64,000 nucleotides of DNA from Okeanomitos corallinicola TIOX110. Its GTDB lineage: Bacteria; Cyanobacteriota; Cyanobacteriia; Cyanobacteriales; Nostocaceae. This document shows positions 30,884 to 39,831 of this stretch, in pieces. The notes under the pieces were generated by a model that was given only the letters and a program-made list of their open reading frames with translations, ran no database searches and was not told the DNA's origin. Numbering within the stretch: the stretch's first letter is position 1; each line of letters starts with the position of its first letter. Made by a program: the position numbers and the translations under genes. The DNA lies in assembly GCF_038050375.1 (NCBI RefSeq), contig NZ_CP150886.1, positions 4,257,318 to 4,321,317 of the forward strand, given 5' to 3'.

Positions 30884-30907
30884 TTGGTAAGAGTTTATTC
30901 TTACCAA
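30884..30907. terminator. bidirectional hairpin between ndk and terC-like gene
   Basis: Perfect 9-bp stem TTGGTAAGA/TCTTACCAA with loop GTTTAT. It sits at the junction of GGTGACT heptamers on the left and TTACCCA-type units on the right, between two convergent genes. Confidence 0.55.
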
Positions 30908-30932
30908 TTACCCATTACCAATTACCCATGAC

Positions 30933-31655
30933 CTATTTTGTAACTTCGGTTTTTTCAGGTTCTTCGACTTTTATTTCTATTTCTGTGCGTTTGGAAAATC
31001 CCCAGGCTAGGATAATACCGATTGCACTAACCGTGATCCATTGGGGTGGAACTAAGTCTTCATTAATCACTTTTAACAACAAACGCAAACCAACGAAAGC
31101 TACAGTGATATAACCTGCATCTTCTAAATGTAAATACTCATCTAACCAGCGAATAAATAACCCGGCCATAAATCTCAGGGTGACGATACCGATGGTTGTA
31201 CCGGTAATTACTAACCATGCTTCTTGAGATACGGCGATCGCAGTTGTGACACTATCTAAGGAAAAGGCTAGGTCTGTAAAAGCGATCACAGGTATGGCTT
31301 GCAATAGAGATTTAAATCGGGGTCCGTGATGTTGGTTATCTTCGTCCTCTTGGGATGTGAAATGCTGAAATACTAACCACAGTAGGTAAGCTGCACCGAG
31401 TAGTTCAAATTGCCAGAATTTTTGTACCCAGGTAGCTGTTAACAGTAGGGTAATTCGCAGCACATAGGCAAATACTAAACCAATGTTTAAGGCTTGATTT
31501 TCTAGTTTTTTGTCTTCTAATCCTTGGGCGATCGCAGCCAAGGCGATCGCATTATCCGCTGATAGTACAGCTTCCAGAAAGACCAATATCAGCAGAACTA
31601 TAGAGGCTTCAAAGCTGAAATCAAAGTGTAGGTAATTAAATATTTGATCTAGCAT
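30933..31655 (-). CDS. TerC/YkoY-family integral membrane protein
   Basis: A 240-residue protein with about seven transmembrane helices. The TerC signature is seen in LEAVLSADNAIALAAIAQGL, and again as FTDLAFSLDSVTTAIAVSQ with acidic residues inside helices. TerC relatives export metal ions (Mn2+ in characterised bacteria) or give tellurite resistance. In cyanobacteria a metal-homeostasis role is plausible. The upstream leader has a hairpin at 31714-31738 but I cannot make a yybP-ykoY riboswitch from it. Confidence 0.85.
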   Translation of the reverse strand: MLDQIFNYLHFDFSFEASIVLLILVFLEAVLSADNAIALAAIAQGLEDKKLENQALNIGLVFAYVLRITLLLTATWVQKFWQFELLGAAYLLWLVFQHFTSQEDEDNQHHGPRFKSLLQAIPVIAFTDLAFSLDSVTTAIAVSQEAWLVITGTTIGIVTLRFMAGLFIRWLDEYLHLEDAGYITVAFVGLRLLLKVINEDLVPPQWITVSAIGIILAWGFSKRTEIEIKVEEPEKTEVTK

Positions 31656-32439
31656 TCCAATTTCTTAGACAGTGAAAATCTTAAATTAACAGAAACTGAT
31701 ATTTTCATCATAGATAGGGTTATAAATTGCTACCCTATACCAGCTTAACGCAATTTTGGGAGACTTTGATATCAATAGAATTACGAATTATCACATCCTG
31801 TAAATTTTGATAATGAAAAATATCTTTTTTTTAACGAACCGCAGAGGACACAGAGAAAAACTACATCCTCTAAATCCTTCAATCCTGGATATCCTGATTC
31901 AGACATTCATTCAACTACAGCATTAAGTGAATCTGTAAAAAGTGGATTTAAAAATATTTGAGAAATATTTAAGTTCTATAAACAGTTGCTTTCCTACAGG
32001 ATTTGCATATTTTTATAAAGTCAAAATCCCTATATTTTCAGGATTATTTTCAATATTGAAGATCATAGATTCATCTAATTTTAACTGCTGTGCTAAATCA
32101 TTATGTTTACATTTAGCAATGTATTTTTCTAGATCATTCTTCATTTTCTCAGCTTACCTTTCTATGTAAAATATCTCTCAAACCCTTATTTCTCCGTATC
32201 CTTTAGTCTGGAGTAGTTTGTTACTCCATATTACGTAATTCATAACCGAAATTCTCAATCATCCAGAAATCAGGTAAAATGGCAAAATGTCAACAAAAAC
32301 CCATTATCCAAACATAACTAGATATAACTATAATTTTACCCAGTCATCCCCATTCTGAACACTAACGCACCAGGTGAACTGTTTTAACGGGGAGAAATCA
32401 AGTTAAAAATAAGTAGGCTAAAGAAACGGGGAAACTAAA
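31656..32439. other. 784-bp spacer between terC-like gene and lpdA
   Basis: No gene supported; an open frame at 31942-32169 has no family resemblance. It carries the leader hairpin at 31714-31738, a piece of the common ACCGCAGAGGACACAGAGA-type repeat near 31838, and a copy of AATCCTGGATATCCTGATTC near 31879. The lpdA ribosome site (ACGGGGAAAC) is at its right edge. Confidence 0.5.
31714..31738 (-). promoter_or_regulatory. leader hairpin of the terC-like gene
   Basis: Perfect 7-bp inverted repeat ATAGGGT/ACCCTAT with an 11-base loop, 59 bases upstream of the start codon. It could be an attenuator or an operator. No T-run follows on the minus strand, so it is not an obvious terminator. Confidence 0.3.
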
Positions 32440-33870
32440 GTGAGTTCTGAATTTGATTACGATTTAGTGATTATTGGCGCAGGTGTAGGCGGTCATGGCG
32501 CAGCCCTACACGCTGTTAATTACGGGTTAAAAACGGCGATTATAGAAGCAGCAGACATGGGTGGAACTTGTGTCAACCGGGGTTGTATTCCCTCTAAAGC
32601 ATTGCTGGCCGCTTCAGGAAAGGTACGCGAATTACGCAATGCCCATCATCTCAAATCTTTGGGTATTCAAATTGGTAATGTAGAATTTGATCAACAAGCG
32701 ATCGCTGATCATGCTACTAATCTTGTTAACAAAATTCAAGGCGACTTAACCAACAGCCTCAAACGCTTAGGTGTAGATATTATTCGCGGTTGGGGAAAAG
32801 TCGCAGGTTCACAAAAAGTTAACGTCTCCACAGAAAACGGTGATAAAACCATCACCGCCCAAGATATCATCCTTTGTCCCGGTTCAGTTCCCTTCGTTCC
32901 TCCCGGCATTGAAATAGACTGTAAAACAGTATTTACCAGCGACCAAGGCGTAAAATTAGAAACCTTACCAGATTGGATTGCTATTATTGGTAGTGGTTAC
33001 ATCGGTTTAGAATTTTCCGATATTTACACCGCTTTAGGTTGCGAAGTCACCATGATAGAAGCCCTGGATAAATTAATGCCAGGATTTGATGATGATATTG
33101 CTAAACTAGCAGAACGGGTATTAATTAAACCCCGCCCCATTGAAACCAGAGTTGGCATATATGCGAAAAAAATCACTCCTGGTTATCCCGTAGTTATTGA
33201 GTTAGCAGACTTCCAAACCAAAGAAGATGTAGAAGTTTTAGAAGTTGATGCTTGTTTAGTCGCTACAGGCCGCATCCCCGCTACCAAAAATATCGGTTTA
33301 GAATCGGTAGGTGTGGAACTGGATAAACGCAACTTTATCCCCGTAAATGATGGCATGGCTGTTTTATCAGGTGGTGAAATCGTTCCCCATCTCTATGCCA
33401 TAGGTGATGCTAACGGGAAAATGATGTTAGCCCATGCCGCCTCTGCCCAAGGTATTGTAGCTGTAGAGAATATTTTGGAGAAAGGTAAAAAAATAGATTA
33501 CCGTAGCATTCCCGCCGCAGCTTTTACCCATCCAGAAGTTAGTTATGTGGGTTTAACAGAAACAGCAGCCCAAGAATTAGGTTTAGCAGAAGGTTTTGAA
33601 GTTGCCACCAGCAGAAGTTACTTTAAAGGTAATTCCAAAGCCTTAGCAGAAAACGAAGCTGACGGCATTGCCAAAGTGATTTATCGTCAAGATACAGGTG
33701 AGGTTTTAGGTGTGCATATTTTTGGCGCACACGCTTCCAGTATAATTCACGAAGCATCCGCCGCAGTTGCAAACCGTCAATCGGTAAAAGACTTAGCTTA
33801 CTTAGTTCACGCCCATCCTACACTATCAGAAGTGTTAGATGAAGCTTACAAACGGGCGATCGCTAGTTAG
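32440..33870 (+). CDS. lpdA: dihydrolipoyl dehydrogenase (E3)
   Basis: FAD disulfide reductase that reoxidises lipoamide in pyruvate dehydrogenase and the glycine cleavage system. The 476-residue product has the FAD motif [15 protein letters not shown], the redox pair in [16 protein letters not shown], an NAD-binding [11 protein letters not shown], and the C-terminal interface His-Glu in [13 protein letters not shown]. Complete length. Start is GTG at 32440 with GGGGAAAC just upstream. trpC follows after a repeat-rich 132-base gap. Confidence 0.95.
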   Translation: MSSEFDYDLVIIGAGVGGHGAALHAVNYGLKTAIIEAADMGGTCVNRGCIPSKALLAASGKVRELRNAHHLKSLGIQIGNVEFDQQAIADHATNLVNKIQGDLTNSLKRLGVDIIRGWGKVAGSQKVNVSTENGDKTITAQDIILCPGSVPFVPPGIEIDCKTVFTSDQGVKLETLPDWIAIIGSGYIGLEFSDIYTALGCEVTMIEALDKLMPGFDDDIAKLAERVLIKPRPIETRVGIYAKKITPGYPVVIELADFQTKEDVEVLEVDACLVATGRIPATKNIGLESVGVELDKRNFIPVNDGMAVLSGGEIVPHLYAIGDANGKMMLAHAASAQGIVAVENILEKGKKIDYRSIPAAAFTHPEVSYVGLTETAAQELGLAEGFEVATSRSYFKGNSKALAENEADGIAKVIYRQDTGEVLGVHIFGAHASSIIHEASAAVANRQSVKDLAYLVHAHPTLSEVLDEAYKRAIAS

Positions 33871-33875
33871 AAGAA

Positions 33876-33910
33876 GGTGACAGGTGACAGGTGACAGGTG
33901 ACAGGTTACA
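33876..33910. repeat. heptamer STRR (GGTGACA)
   Basis: Five units (the last GGTTACA) starting six bases after the lpdA stop codon. Followed by GGTAAAAAGATTTTTCC and then a different octamer repeat. Confidence 0.85.
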
Positions 33911-33932
33911 GGTAAAAAGATTTTTCCCCTCA

Positions 33933-33988
33933 CTCACCCACTCACCCACTCACCCACTCACCCACTCACCCACTCACCCACTCACCCC
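33933..33988. repeat. octamer tandem repeat (CTCACCCA)
   Basis: Seven tandem 8-bp units, the last with one change, ending 14 bases before the trpC start codon. The unit length is 8, unlike the usual 7. It fills the trpC leader, including the place where a ribosome-binding site would be expected. Confidence 0.85.
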
Positions 33989-34002
33989 TGACTCCTAAAA
34001 AA

Positions 34003-34887
34003 ATGCAAATTCGTCGTCGTCACCCTAGTCGAGCTATTGATGTTTCTATTATTCGCTTCCAAGCAGTTTTAGAAGATATTGAACCAAATAATATTTTAGA
34101 AGAAATTGTTTGGCATAAAGAAATTGAAGTTGAGCAAATGCGGGAAAAGCAGCCTTTGCAAGAATTGCAGAAAAAAGCCCTTTCTGCACCACCAACCCGT
34201 GATTTTATAGCTGCATTAAAACAAGGTAAAACTAAACCTGCATTAATCGCAGAAGTGAAAAAAGCTTCTCCGAGTAAAGGTATTTTACGGGAAGATTTTA
34301 ACCCTGTAGAAATAGCAAAAGCCTATCAAGAAGGTGGTGCTAGTTGTCTTTCTGTTCTCACAGATAAAAAGTTTTTTCAAGGTGGTTTTGAAAACTTATC
34401 TTTAGTTCGTACTGCCGTAGATTTACCTTTATTATGTAAGGAATTTATTATTTATCCTTATCAAATGTATTTAGCGCGAGTTAGTGGCGCGGATGCAGTT
34501 TTGTTAATAGCAGCAATTCTTAGTGATCAAGATTTACAATATTTTGTTAAAATTGCCAACAGTCTAAAAATGGCAGCTTTAATAGAAGTGCATAGTTTAG
34601 AGGAATTAGATCGAGTTTTAGCCTTAGATGGAGTAGCTTTAATTGGGATAAATAACCGTAACCTAGAAGATTTTACCGTTGATTTACAAACAACTTGTCA
34701 ATTATTAAAAGAGCGAGGAAATCAATTAAAAGAGAAAGGAATACTCGTAGTTAGTGAATCGGGAATTCATCAACCAGCAGATTTAATCACCGTAGAAACA
34801 GCCGGTGCATCCGCTGTACTTGTTGGTGAATCTTTGGTAAAACAACCAGATCCAAAATTAGCAATTAATCAGCTTTTTAGTAAGTAA
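34003..34887 (+). CDS. trpC: indole-3-glycerol-phosphate synthase
   Basis: Fourth step of tryptophan synthesis. The 294-residue product carries [19 protein letters not shown] with the catalytic Lys and substrate-binding Ser, [35 protein letters not shown] and VVSESGI. It has an N-terminal extension of about 30 residues ([15 protein letters not shown]) common in cyanobacteria. Other trp genes are absent, as usual for the scattered cyanobacterial pathway. Confidence 0.95.
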   Translation: MQIRRRHPSRAIDVSIIRFQAVLEDIEPNNILEEIVWHKEIEVEQMREKQPLQELQKKALSAPPTRDFIAALKQGKTKPALIAEVKKASPSKGILREDFNPVEIAKAYQEGGASCLSVLTDKKFFQGGFENLSLVRTAVDLPLLCKEFIIYPYQMYLARVSGADAVLLIAAILSDQDLQYFVKIANSLKMAALIEVHSLEELDRVLALDGVALIGINNRNLEDFTVDLQTTCQLLKERGNQLKEKGILVVSESGIHQPADLITVETAGASAVLVGESLVKQPDPKLAINQLFSK

Positions 34888-35144
34888 TTTATCAGGGTTT
34901 AGTTTGTAGGTTGGGTTAAGCGACAGTGCAACCCAACACAACTCTGGAAAAATTAGTTTTTCTAACATCAACCCAAATCATAGTAAAATAGTTAATGTTA
35001 TTTGTTATTTATTGAATATTATTGAACACAGATGCACGCAGATAAACGCAGATAAAATATAAATGATTGTATGGATTTTGTGATTTTGTAAAAGTAGTTA
35101 GTAAGTGATTAGAGAGTTAAAATTTAGTAATTAATAATAGAAAA

Positions 35145-35870
35145 ATGACCAGCGAATATTTATTAAAAGTTGAAAATGTTCATGCAGGATACATTAAAGA
35201 TGTGGATATCTTGCAAGGGATAAACTTTCAAGTTGCACCAGGAGAATTAGTAACTGTAATTGGACCAAACGGTGCAGGTAAGTCAACTTTAGCAAAAACC
35301 ATTTTTGGACTTTTGACACCCCACACAGGTACAATTACCTTTAAAGGTGAAAAAATTAATGGTTTAAAATCGGATCAAATTGTCAAAAAGGGAATGTGTT
35401 ATGTTCCCCAAATTGCTAATGTTTTTCCATCTTTAACAGTAGAAGACAACTTAGAAATGGGTGCTTTTGTCAAGAATGTTCCTCTGAAACCTTTAAAAGA
35501 TCATATATTTACGATGTTTCCCAGATTAAGCGATCGCCGTCGTCAACGTGCTGGTACTCTTTCCGGTGGAGAAAGACAAATGTTAGCTATGGGTAAAGCA
35601 TTGATGTTAGAACCCAGTTTGTTATTATTAGATGAACCTTCTGCTGCTTTATCTCCGATTTTGGTAACACAAGTATTTGAACAAATTAAACAAATTAATC
35701 AATCTGGAACTGCAATTGTTTTAGTAGAACAAAATGCTAGAAAAGCATTAGAAATGGCTGATACTGGTTATGTTTTAGTGTCTGGAAAAGATGAGATTTC
35801 TGGTTCTGGTAGAGAATTATTGAATGACCCCAAGGTGGGAGAATTATATTTAGGTGCAGGGGGACATTAG
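35145..35870 (+). CDS. ABC transporter ATPase, branched-chain/neutral amino acid type (LivF/NatE-like)
   Basis: A 241-residue cytoplasmic ATPase. It has Walker A GPNGAGKST, the signature LSGGERQ and Walker B LLLLDEPSAAL; the N-terminal LKVENVHAGYIKDVDILQGI and the short C-terminal GELYLGAGG are typical of LivF-type subunits. In Anabaena this class (NatE) serves neutral amino acid uptake. The permeases and binding protein are not adjacent, which also occurs for Nat systems. Confidence 0.88.
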   Translation: MTSEYLLKVENVHAGYIKDVDILQGINFQVAPGELVTVIGPNGAGKSTLAKTIFGLLTPHTGTITFKGEKINGLKSDQIVKKGMCYVPQIANVFPSLTVEDNLEMGAFVKNVPLKPLKDHIFTMFPRLSDRRRQRAGTLSGGERQMLAMGKALMLEPSLLLLDEPSAALSPILVTQVFEQIKQINQSGTAIVLVEQNARKALEMADTGYVLVSGKDEISGSGRELLNDPKVGELYLGAGGH

Positions 35871-35905
35871 GATAATTCGTAATTCGTAATTGAGGATTTA
35901 TAAAT

Positions 35906-36074
35906 ATGCACATTGAAAAATTGCATTTACGGAATTTTCGGGGTTTTCAAGAACTGAAGTTGAAACTTCCTAAAGAAATTAATAGAACTGAGTAGCAAAG
36001 ATACAGAAGGTAAATATAGTCCATATTGTCAATATATTATTTGGTATTTAAGCCAAAGATTAAATAACCCTTAA
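35906..36074 (+). pseudogene. scar of an ATPase plus HNH-type (TIGR02646/PtuB-like) gene pair
   Basis: An ATG at 35906 reads MHIEKLHLRNFRGFQELKLK then stops at 35993. That is the first beta-strands of a RecF/SMC-like ATPase and nothing more. In the next frame, 35991-36074 reads SSKDTEGKYSPYCQYIIWYL and ends SQRLNNP at a stop, resembling the C-terminus of TIGR02646-type HNH proteins that pair with such ATPases. The simplest reading is one internal deletion that removed almost the whole pair. The first part is well supported, the second rests on memory of the family. Confidence 0.45.
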
Positions 36075-36154
36075 ACCGTGTAATTAGGTACTCTCAGAGT
36101 TTAGTTAAATCTGGTATCTTCCTGGAAGCCAATGACAGAATTTCAGGTAAAATC

Positions 36155-36889
36155 ATGAGTAGAATTAACGGTTTTATCGGTCGTCGTAACTTTTTAAAAT
36201 TTGCAGGTTTAACTACTTTAAGTATGAGTGGAATTACTGCTTGTAATAGCATAATGACCAACTCAAGAACAATCACAATTCCTACCACAAACCCCAATCC
36301 CAACCCAGTTAGTGCAGAAGAAGCAATCCGCAGATTAGAAACAGGAAACAGAAGATTTTATAATCAAAATCGTCAATATCCCAACCAATCAAAAAGACGA
36401 TTACAATCTCTATCTAGAACACAATATCCTTACGCAGCAATATTAGGATGTGCAGATTCTCGTGTACCACCAGAATTAATTTTTGATCAAGGATTAGGAG
36501 ATTTATTTGTTGTCCGCGTAGCTGGTAATGTTGCCAGTAACATGACAATAGGGAGCTTGGAATATACAGCTGCTGCTTTAGGTACACAATTAATTGTAGT
36601 ATTAGGTCATAAAAAATGTGGTGCAGTAGCAGCAGCAGTAAACAATCAACCAAATCCTGGTAGAATGGGCTTTATTGCTGATAATATCAAACCAGGATTA
36701 AATCAAAATCAACTACAAAATAATGGTCTAGAGATTAGTGAAAATGCAATTATTAATAACATTCAATATCAAACAGAAAGATTATTCAAAAACTCCAACA
36801 TTTTAGGTCAACTCGTCAGTAATGGTAGATTAAGAATAATTGGTGCTTTTTATGATACCGAAACAGGTAGAGTGCAATTTTTAAATTGA
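36155..36889 (+). CDS. beta-type carbonic anhydrase with Tat/lipoprotein signal
   Basis: Interconverts CO2 and bicarbonate. The catalytic core shows ILGCADSRVPPE (Cys, Asp, Arg) and VVLGHKKCGAVAAA (His, Cys), the full zinc site of a beta-CA. The 244-residue protein begins MSRINGFIGRRNFLKFAGL, a twin-arginine motif, followed by a hydrophobic stretch ending SGITAC, a lipobox-like site. So export in folded form and lipid anchoring are likely, placing it in the periplasm or thylakoid lumen, outside the carboxysome. Confidence 0.9.
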   Translation: MSRINGFIGRRNFLKFAGLTTLSMSGITACNSIMTNSRTITIPTTNPNPNPVSAEEAIRRLETGNRRFYNQNRQYPNQSKRRLQSLSRTQYPYAAILGCADSRVPPELIFDQGLGDLFVVRVAGNVASNMTIGSLEYTAAALGTQLIVVLGHKKCGAVAAAVNNQPNPGRMGFIADNIKPGLNQNQLQNNGLEISENAIINNIQYQTERLFKNSNILGQLVSNGRLRIIGAFYDTETGRVQFLN

Positions 36890-36994
36890 TATATCCCAAA
36901 CTAATATCTCTCAAAACCTCTTCTCTCTGCGTTCTCTGCGTCTCTGCGGTTCGTTTTCATGCTAATTTATTTGCATCTACATTTAAAAATCTCC

Positions 36995-37444
36995 ATGAAA
37001 CTAAAACTTAAAACAAATCACCTAGAAATTATCAAAAACCATGCCCAAAACACCTACCCAGAAGAATGTTGTGGACTAATTTTAGGTGTTCTAAATCAGG
37101 AATCAAAAACAGTAGTAGAAATCATACCCACAGAAAACGCCTGGAATACAGAAGCAGCTACTTTTACAGAAGAAAAACATAGTAAAAACAGAAGATATGC
37201 GATCGCACCTCAAGTCATTTTAGCAACCCAAAAAGCAGCAAGAGATCGCAACTTAAACATCATCGGTATATTTCATTCCCATCCAGATCATCCCGCTACA
37301 CCCTCAGAATGGGATAGAATCTATGCTTGGCCAGAATATTCTTATATCATAGTTGCTGTTGAAAATGGGAAAGCAAGTGAACTAAATAGCTTTTTATTAG
37401 ATGAAAATCATCAATTTCAACCGGAAATAATAGCAACAATTTAA
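36995..37444 (+). CDS. JAMM/MPN+ (M67) metallopeptidase
   Basis: A zinc isopeptidase-like protein of about 149 residues. The JAMM motif is complete: the Glu in PEECCGLILG and H-x-H-x7-S-x2-D in HSHPDHPATPSEWD. Bacterial relatives cut the C-terminus of small ubiquitin-like sulfur carriers or act in cysteine synthesis. I prefer the ATG at 36995; the upstream start at 36959 would add 12 hydrophobic residues. The MITE copy 2 starts four bases after its stop. Confidence 0.88.
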   Translation: MKLKLKTNHLEIIKNHAQNTYPEECCGLILGVLNQESKTVVEIIPTENAWNTEAATFTEEKHSKNRRYAIAPQVILATQKAARDRNLNIIGIFHSHPDHPATPSEWDRIYAWPEYSYIIVAVENGKASELNSFLLDENHQFQPEIIATI

Positions 37445-37447
37445 TTA

Positions 37448-37645
37448 GGGCTTGCTGAATAAATCTCAAAACATTACAGGTAAACGATTTTAGCGATTTT
37501 GACTTTCAAAAAATGCAAGCTTTGATGAGGTGAGAACTGAAAAACCTTGCATTTAATTCCTGCTTCAAGGAAAAATAGTTCCCATCCAACTCTTGAAACT
37601 GTCACCTGTCACCTGTCTCCACGACAAGACTTTATCAGCAAACCC
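37448..37645. mobile_element. MITE-like element, copy 2
   Basis: A 198-bp element with ends GGGCTTGCTGA and TCAGCAAACCC as inverted repeats, flanked by the direct repeat TAATTA (37442-37447 and 37646-37651). Apart from the nested insertion and extra heptamers in copy 1 the two bodies are almost identical, so the transposition is recent. There is no open frame. The left flank includes the JAMM gene stop codon (TAA) and the right tip contributes to the Nudix gene stop codon (TAG, 37645-37647). Confidence 0.88.
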
Positions 37646-38052
37646 TAATTATTCCTCAACGCAGCAATAATTTCTACATTTGCTTCAGGAAAATCAAAAT
37701 CATCCAACTCATCTAAACTAACCCAGCGAATTTCTGCACATTCAATAGCTTGGGGAACACCATCTAAATGATGACAATGATGTACAGTTAAAGTCACCCG
37801 TAAATGGGGATACGTATGATCAATAGTAATCAAATGTTTCCCGACTGTTATTTTAATTCCTAACTCTTCTAAAATTTCCCTTTCTATACATTCTTCTATA
37901 GTCTCACCTGGTTCAATTTTTCCCCCAGGAAACTCCCATAAATTAGCCATTGTTCCCTTAGGAAGACGACGATCAATTAAAATCTGTTTTTTGTCATTCC
38001 AAATCACAGCAACACCAATAATTTTATGAGGAATTGTAGCTATTTCGTTCAT
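37645..38052 (-). CDS. mutT: Nudix hydrolase, MutT-like (8-oxo-dGTP diphosphatase)
   Basis: A 135-residue Nudix protein that likely sanitises oxidised nucleotides. The Nudix box reads GGKIEPGETIEECIEREILE followed by EL. IIGVAVIWNDKKQILIDRRL at the start and VTLTVHHC, then CAEIRWVSLDELDDFDFPEA are as in MutT. The stop codon is at the MITE boundary; the C-terminus (IIAALRNN) is close to normal length, so activity is probably kept. Confidence 0.88.
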   Translation of the reverse strand: MNEIATIPHKIIGVAVIWNDKKQILIDRRLPKGTMANLWEFPGGKIEPGETIEECIEREILEELGIKITVGKHLITIDHTYPHLRVTLTVHHCHHLDGVPQAIECAEIRWVSLDELDDFDFPEANVEIIAALRNN

Positions 38053-38214
38053 AGTTATGATTGTTAAATTAACATCGAAGTTTTAAATTCTGCTATAGCG
38101 ATAGATCACCACTACCAACCAAAATCATATTTTACAATAATAAATCCCCAACTTATTTTAAAAGTTAGGGAGCTAATTTTATATTTAAGCAATATGAAAA
38201 TATCTAAAAGAAAA

Positions 38215-38240
38215 AACACCAATTATTTGTAACTGGTGTT
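38215..38240 (-). terminator. terminator of the DUF760 gene
   Basis: On the minus strand, stem AACACCA/TGGTGTT with a 12-base loop, followed by TTTTTTC. It begins 12 bases after the DUF760 stop codon. A strong rho-independent type. Confidence 0.75.
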
Positions 38241-38251
38241 AATTCTATTCT

Positions 38252-38599
38252 TTACTCAGCAACATCACTATCGCTTGTTTCTGATCCTTGAATAGTCATA
38301 TCAAAATTCATTCTCTGTTCTGCATTACGGATAAAATAACCACTGATCATTGCAGAAGCTAATAATCTACCTAAATTTTCTCGGTTAGTAGTAATAGTAA
38401 CGCCAAAGTGTTCTGATGGCAGATTTCCCAAAAGTCCCACAATATTCCGTTCCATGACTTGAAATACTTCCGAAGATGTGGGTTTAGATAAATTAGTGAC
38501 AGTTTCTGGACTTAAAGATTTAACATACTGCCATAACAAATTGCTATTTTCAGATTCACCATTAAAAAATTCTGATACTCGATTAGATTGGTTACTCAC
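38252..38599 (-). CDS. DUF760 domain protein
   Basis: A 115-residue protein of the cyanobacterial and plastid DUF760 family; function unknown. Core pieces are NLLWQYVKSLSPETVTNLSK, EVFQVMERNIVGLLGNLP and NRENLGRLLASAMISGYFIR. The gene is monocistronic with its own terminator and an AAAGGAGAT ribosome site. Confidence 0.85.
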   Translation of the reverse strand: MSNQSNRVSEFFNGESENSNLLWQYVKSLSPETVTNLSKPTSSEVFQVMERNIVGLLGNLPSEHFGVTITTNRENLGRLLASAMISGYFIRNAEQRMNFDMTIQGSETSDSDVAE

Positions 38600-38832
38600 T
38601 TTTGATCTCCTTTAATACAACTACTAAGTATGGTAATAGTGGCTGAAATAATCTATAACCTGTTTTGTATTGGATGACGAAGAAAACTTAACTTTGTCTC
38701 TATGTCAACCAATGTAACAGGTTATTGTAGTCGTGGGAGTCGGTTTAACCGTACCAAAAGCAGCGTAGTTTTGCGAAGTTAGTAGTAGGTTTTATATAAC
38801 GGATACAATGACCACTGATCACTGACAACTTA

Positions 38833-39831
38833 CTAACTCGCTAAATACTCATTAATACTGTGTTTGGACTTACGAAGTTTTGTTAAGGCTTCTCTTTCAA
38901 TTTGTCGAACTCTCTCCCGACTGATATTCAGAACTTCACCTATTTTTGCTAGAGTCATGGACTGACCATCTAACAACCCAAAACGTAACTTAATAACTTC
39001 CTTTTGTTGTGGTGTTAAATCTGACATCAGTCGTTCCAAGTCGTGAGACAAAGAATCTTGAACCACAAAATCCTCTGGTGATGCACCTGTATCTTCTAGC
39101 ATCTCTCCCAGTTCAGTGTCATAATTATCCCCTAACCTTAAATCCAAGGATAAGGGTAAGCGAGATTTATCTAAACACTCTCGTACCTGTTTCGTCGTGA
39201 GGTTTAATTCTTCCGCTAGTTCCACCACTGTAGGCGCGCGTCCAAATTCTTGGGATAATTGACGCTGTGCCTTTTTAATTTTATTGAGTTTTTCAGTAAT
39301 ATGAATAGGTAAGCGAATAGTACGCGCTTTTTCAGCTATGGCACGAGTAATAGCTTGGCGTATCCACCAGTAAGCATAGGTGGAAAATCTATAACCTTTT
39401 GTGGGGTCAAATTTTTCTACACCCCGTTGCATTCCAATACTGCCCTCTTGAATTAAATCAAGCAGGTCAACATTACGTTTAATATATTTTTTAGCAACAG
39501 ATACTACTAAGCGTAGATTGGCTTCTACCATTTTGCGTTTAGCAGTTTCACCTTCAGCGATCGCCTGTTTTAATTCCTTTTCATCTAGGTGTACAGATGC
39601 TGCCCACTCTTCTAAGCTTGGCTGACGATCTAACTGTTCTGTGAGATTGTTTCTCACTTCATACAAAGCTGTACATCTTTGTACTTGCTTACCATAACGA
39701 ATTTCCTCCTCATGGGTGAGAAGTGGGACACGGCCAATCTCCCGTAGGTAAGTCCTCACGAGGTCTGTGGGTTTCTGAGCCGTCTTCATGGCGCTACTTT
39801 TTGGGGATGATAATTTTGTTGGTAGTGTCAT
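38833..39831 (-). CDS. group 2 RpoD-like sigma factor (SigB/SigD type)
   Basis: A non-essential primary-like sigma factor that redirects RNA polymerase under stress, dark or nutrient change. The 332-residue product has region 1.2 ([20 protein letters not shown]), regions 2.1-2.4 ([35 protein letters not shown]), region 3, and region 4.2 ([13 protein letters not shown]). The large region 1.1 of the housekeeping sigma is missing, which makes it group 2. The 14 residues before MKTAQKP are optional; the ATG at 39789 is an alternative start. The member (B, C, D or E) cannot be fixed here. Confidence 0.9.
   Translation of the reverse strand: MTLPTKLSSPKSSAMKTAQKPTDLVRTYLREIGRVPLLTHEEEIRYGKQVQRCTALYEVRNNLTEQLDRQPSLEEWAASVHLDEKELKQAIAEGETAKRKMVEANLRLVVSVAKKYIKRNVDLLDLIQEGSIGMQRGVEKFDPTKGYRFSTYAYWWIRQAITRAIAEKARTIRLPIHITEKLNKIKKAQRQLSQEFGRAPTVVELAEELNLTTKQVRECLDKSRLPLSLDLRLGDNYDTELGEMLEDTGASPEDFVVQDSLSHDLERLMSDLTPQQKEVIKLRFGLLDGQSMTLAKIGEVLNISRERVRQIEREALTKLRKSKHSINEYLAS

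Noticed and set aside
31656-31760. yybP-ykoY manganese riboswitch upstream of the TerC-like gene
   Set aside because: Only one simple hairpin is present; the conserved loop sequences of that riboswitch are not seen.
31942-32169. 75-codon open frame upstream of lpdA
   Set aside because: Phe/Leu/Ser-rich chance translation in an AT-rich spacer with no conserved motif.
33876-33988. CRISPR-like array
   Set aside because: Units of 7 or 8 bp are directly abutting with no spacers, and there are no cas genes; these are STRRs.
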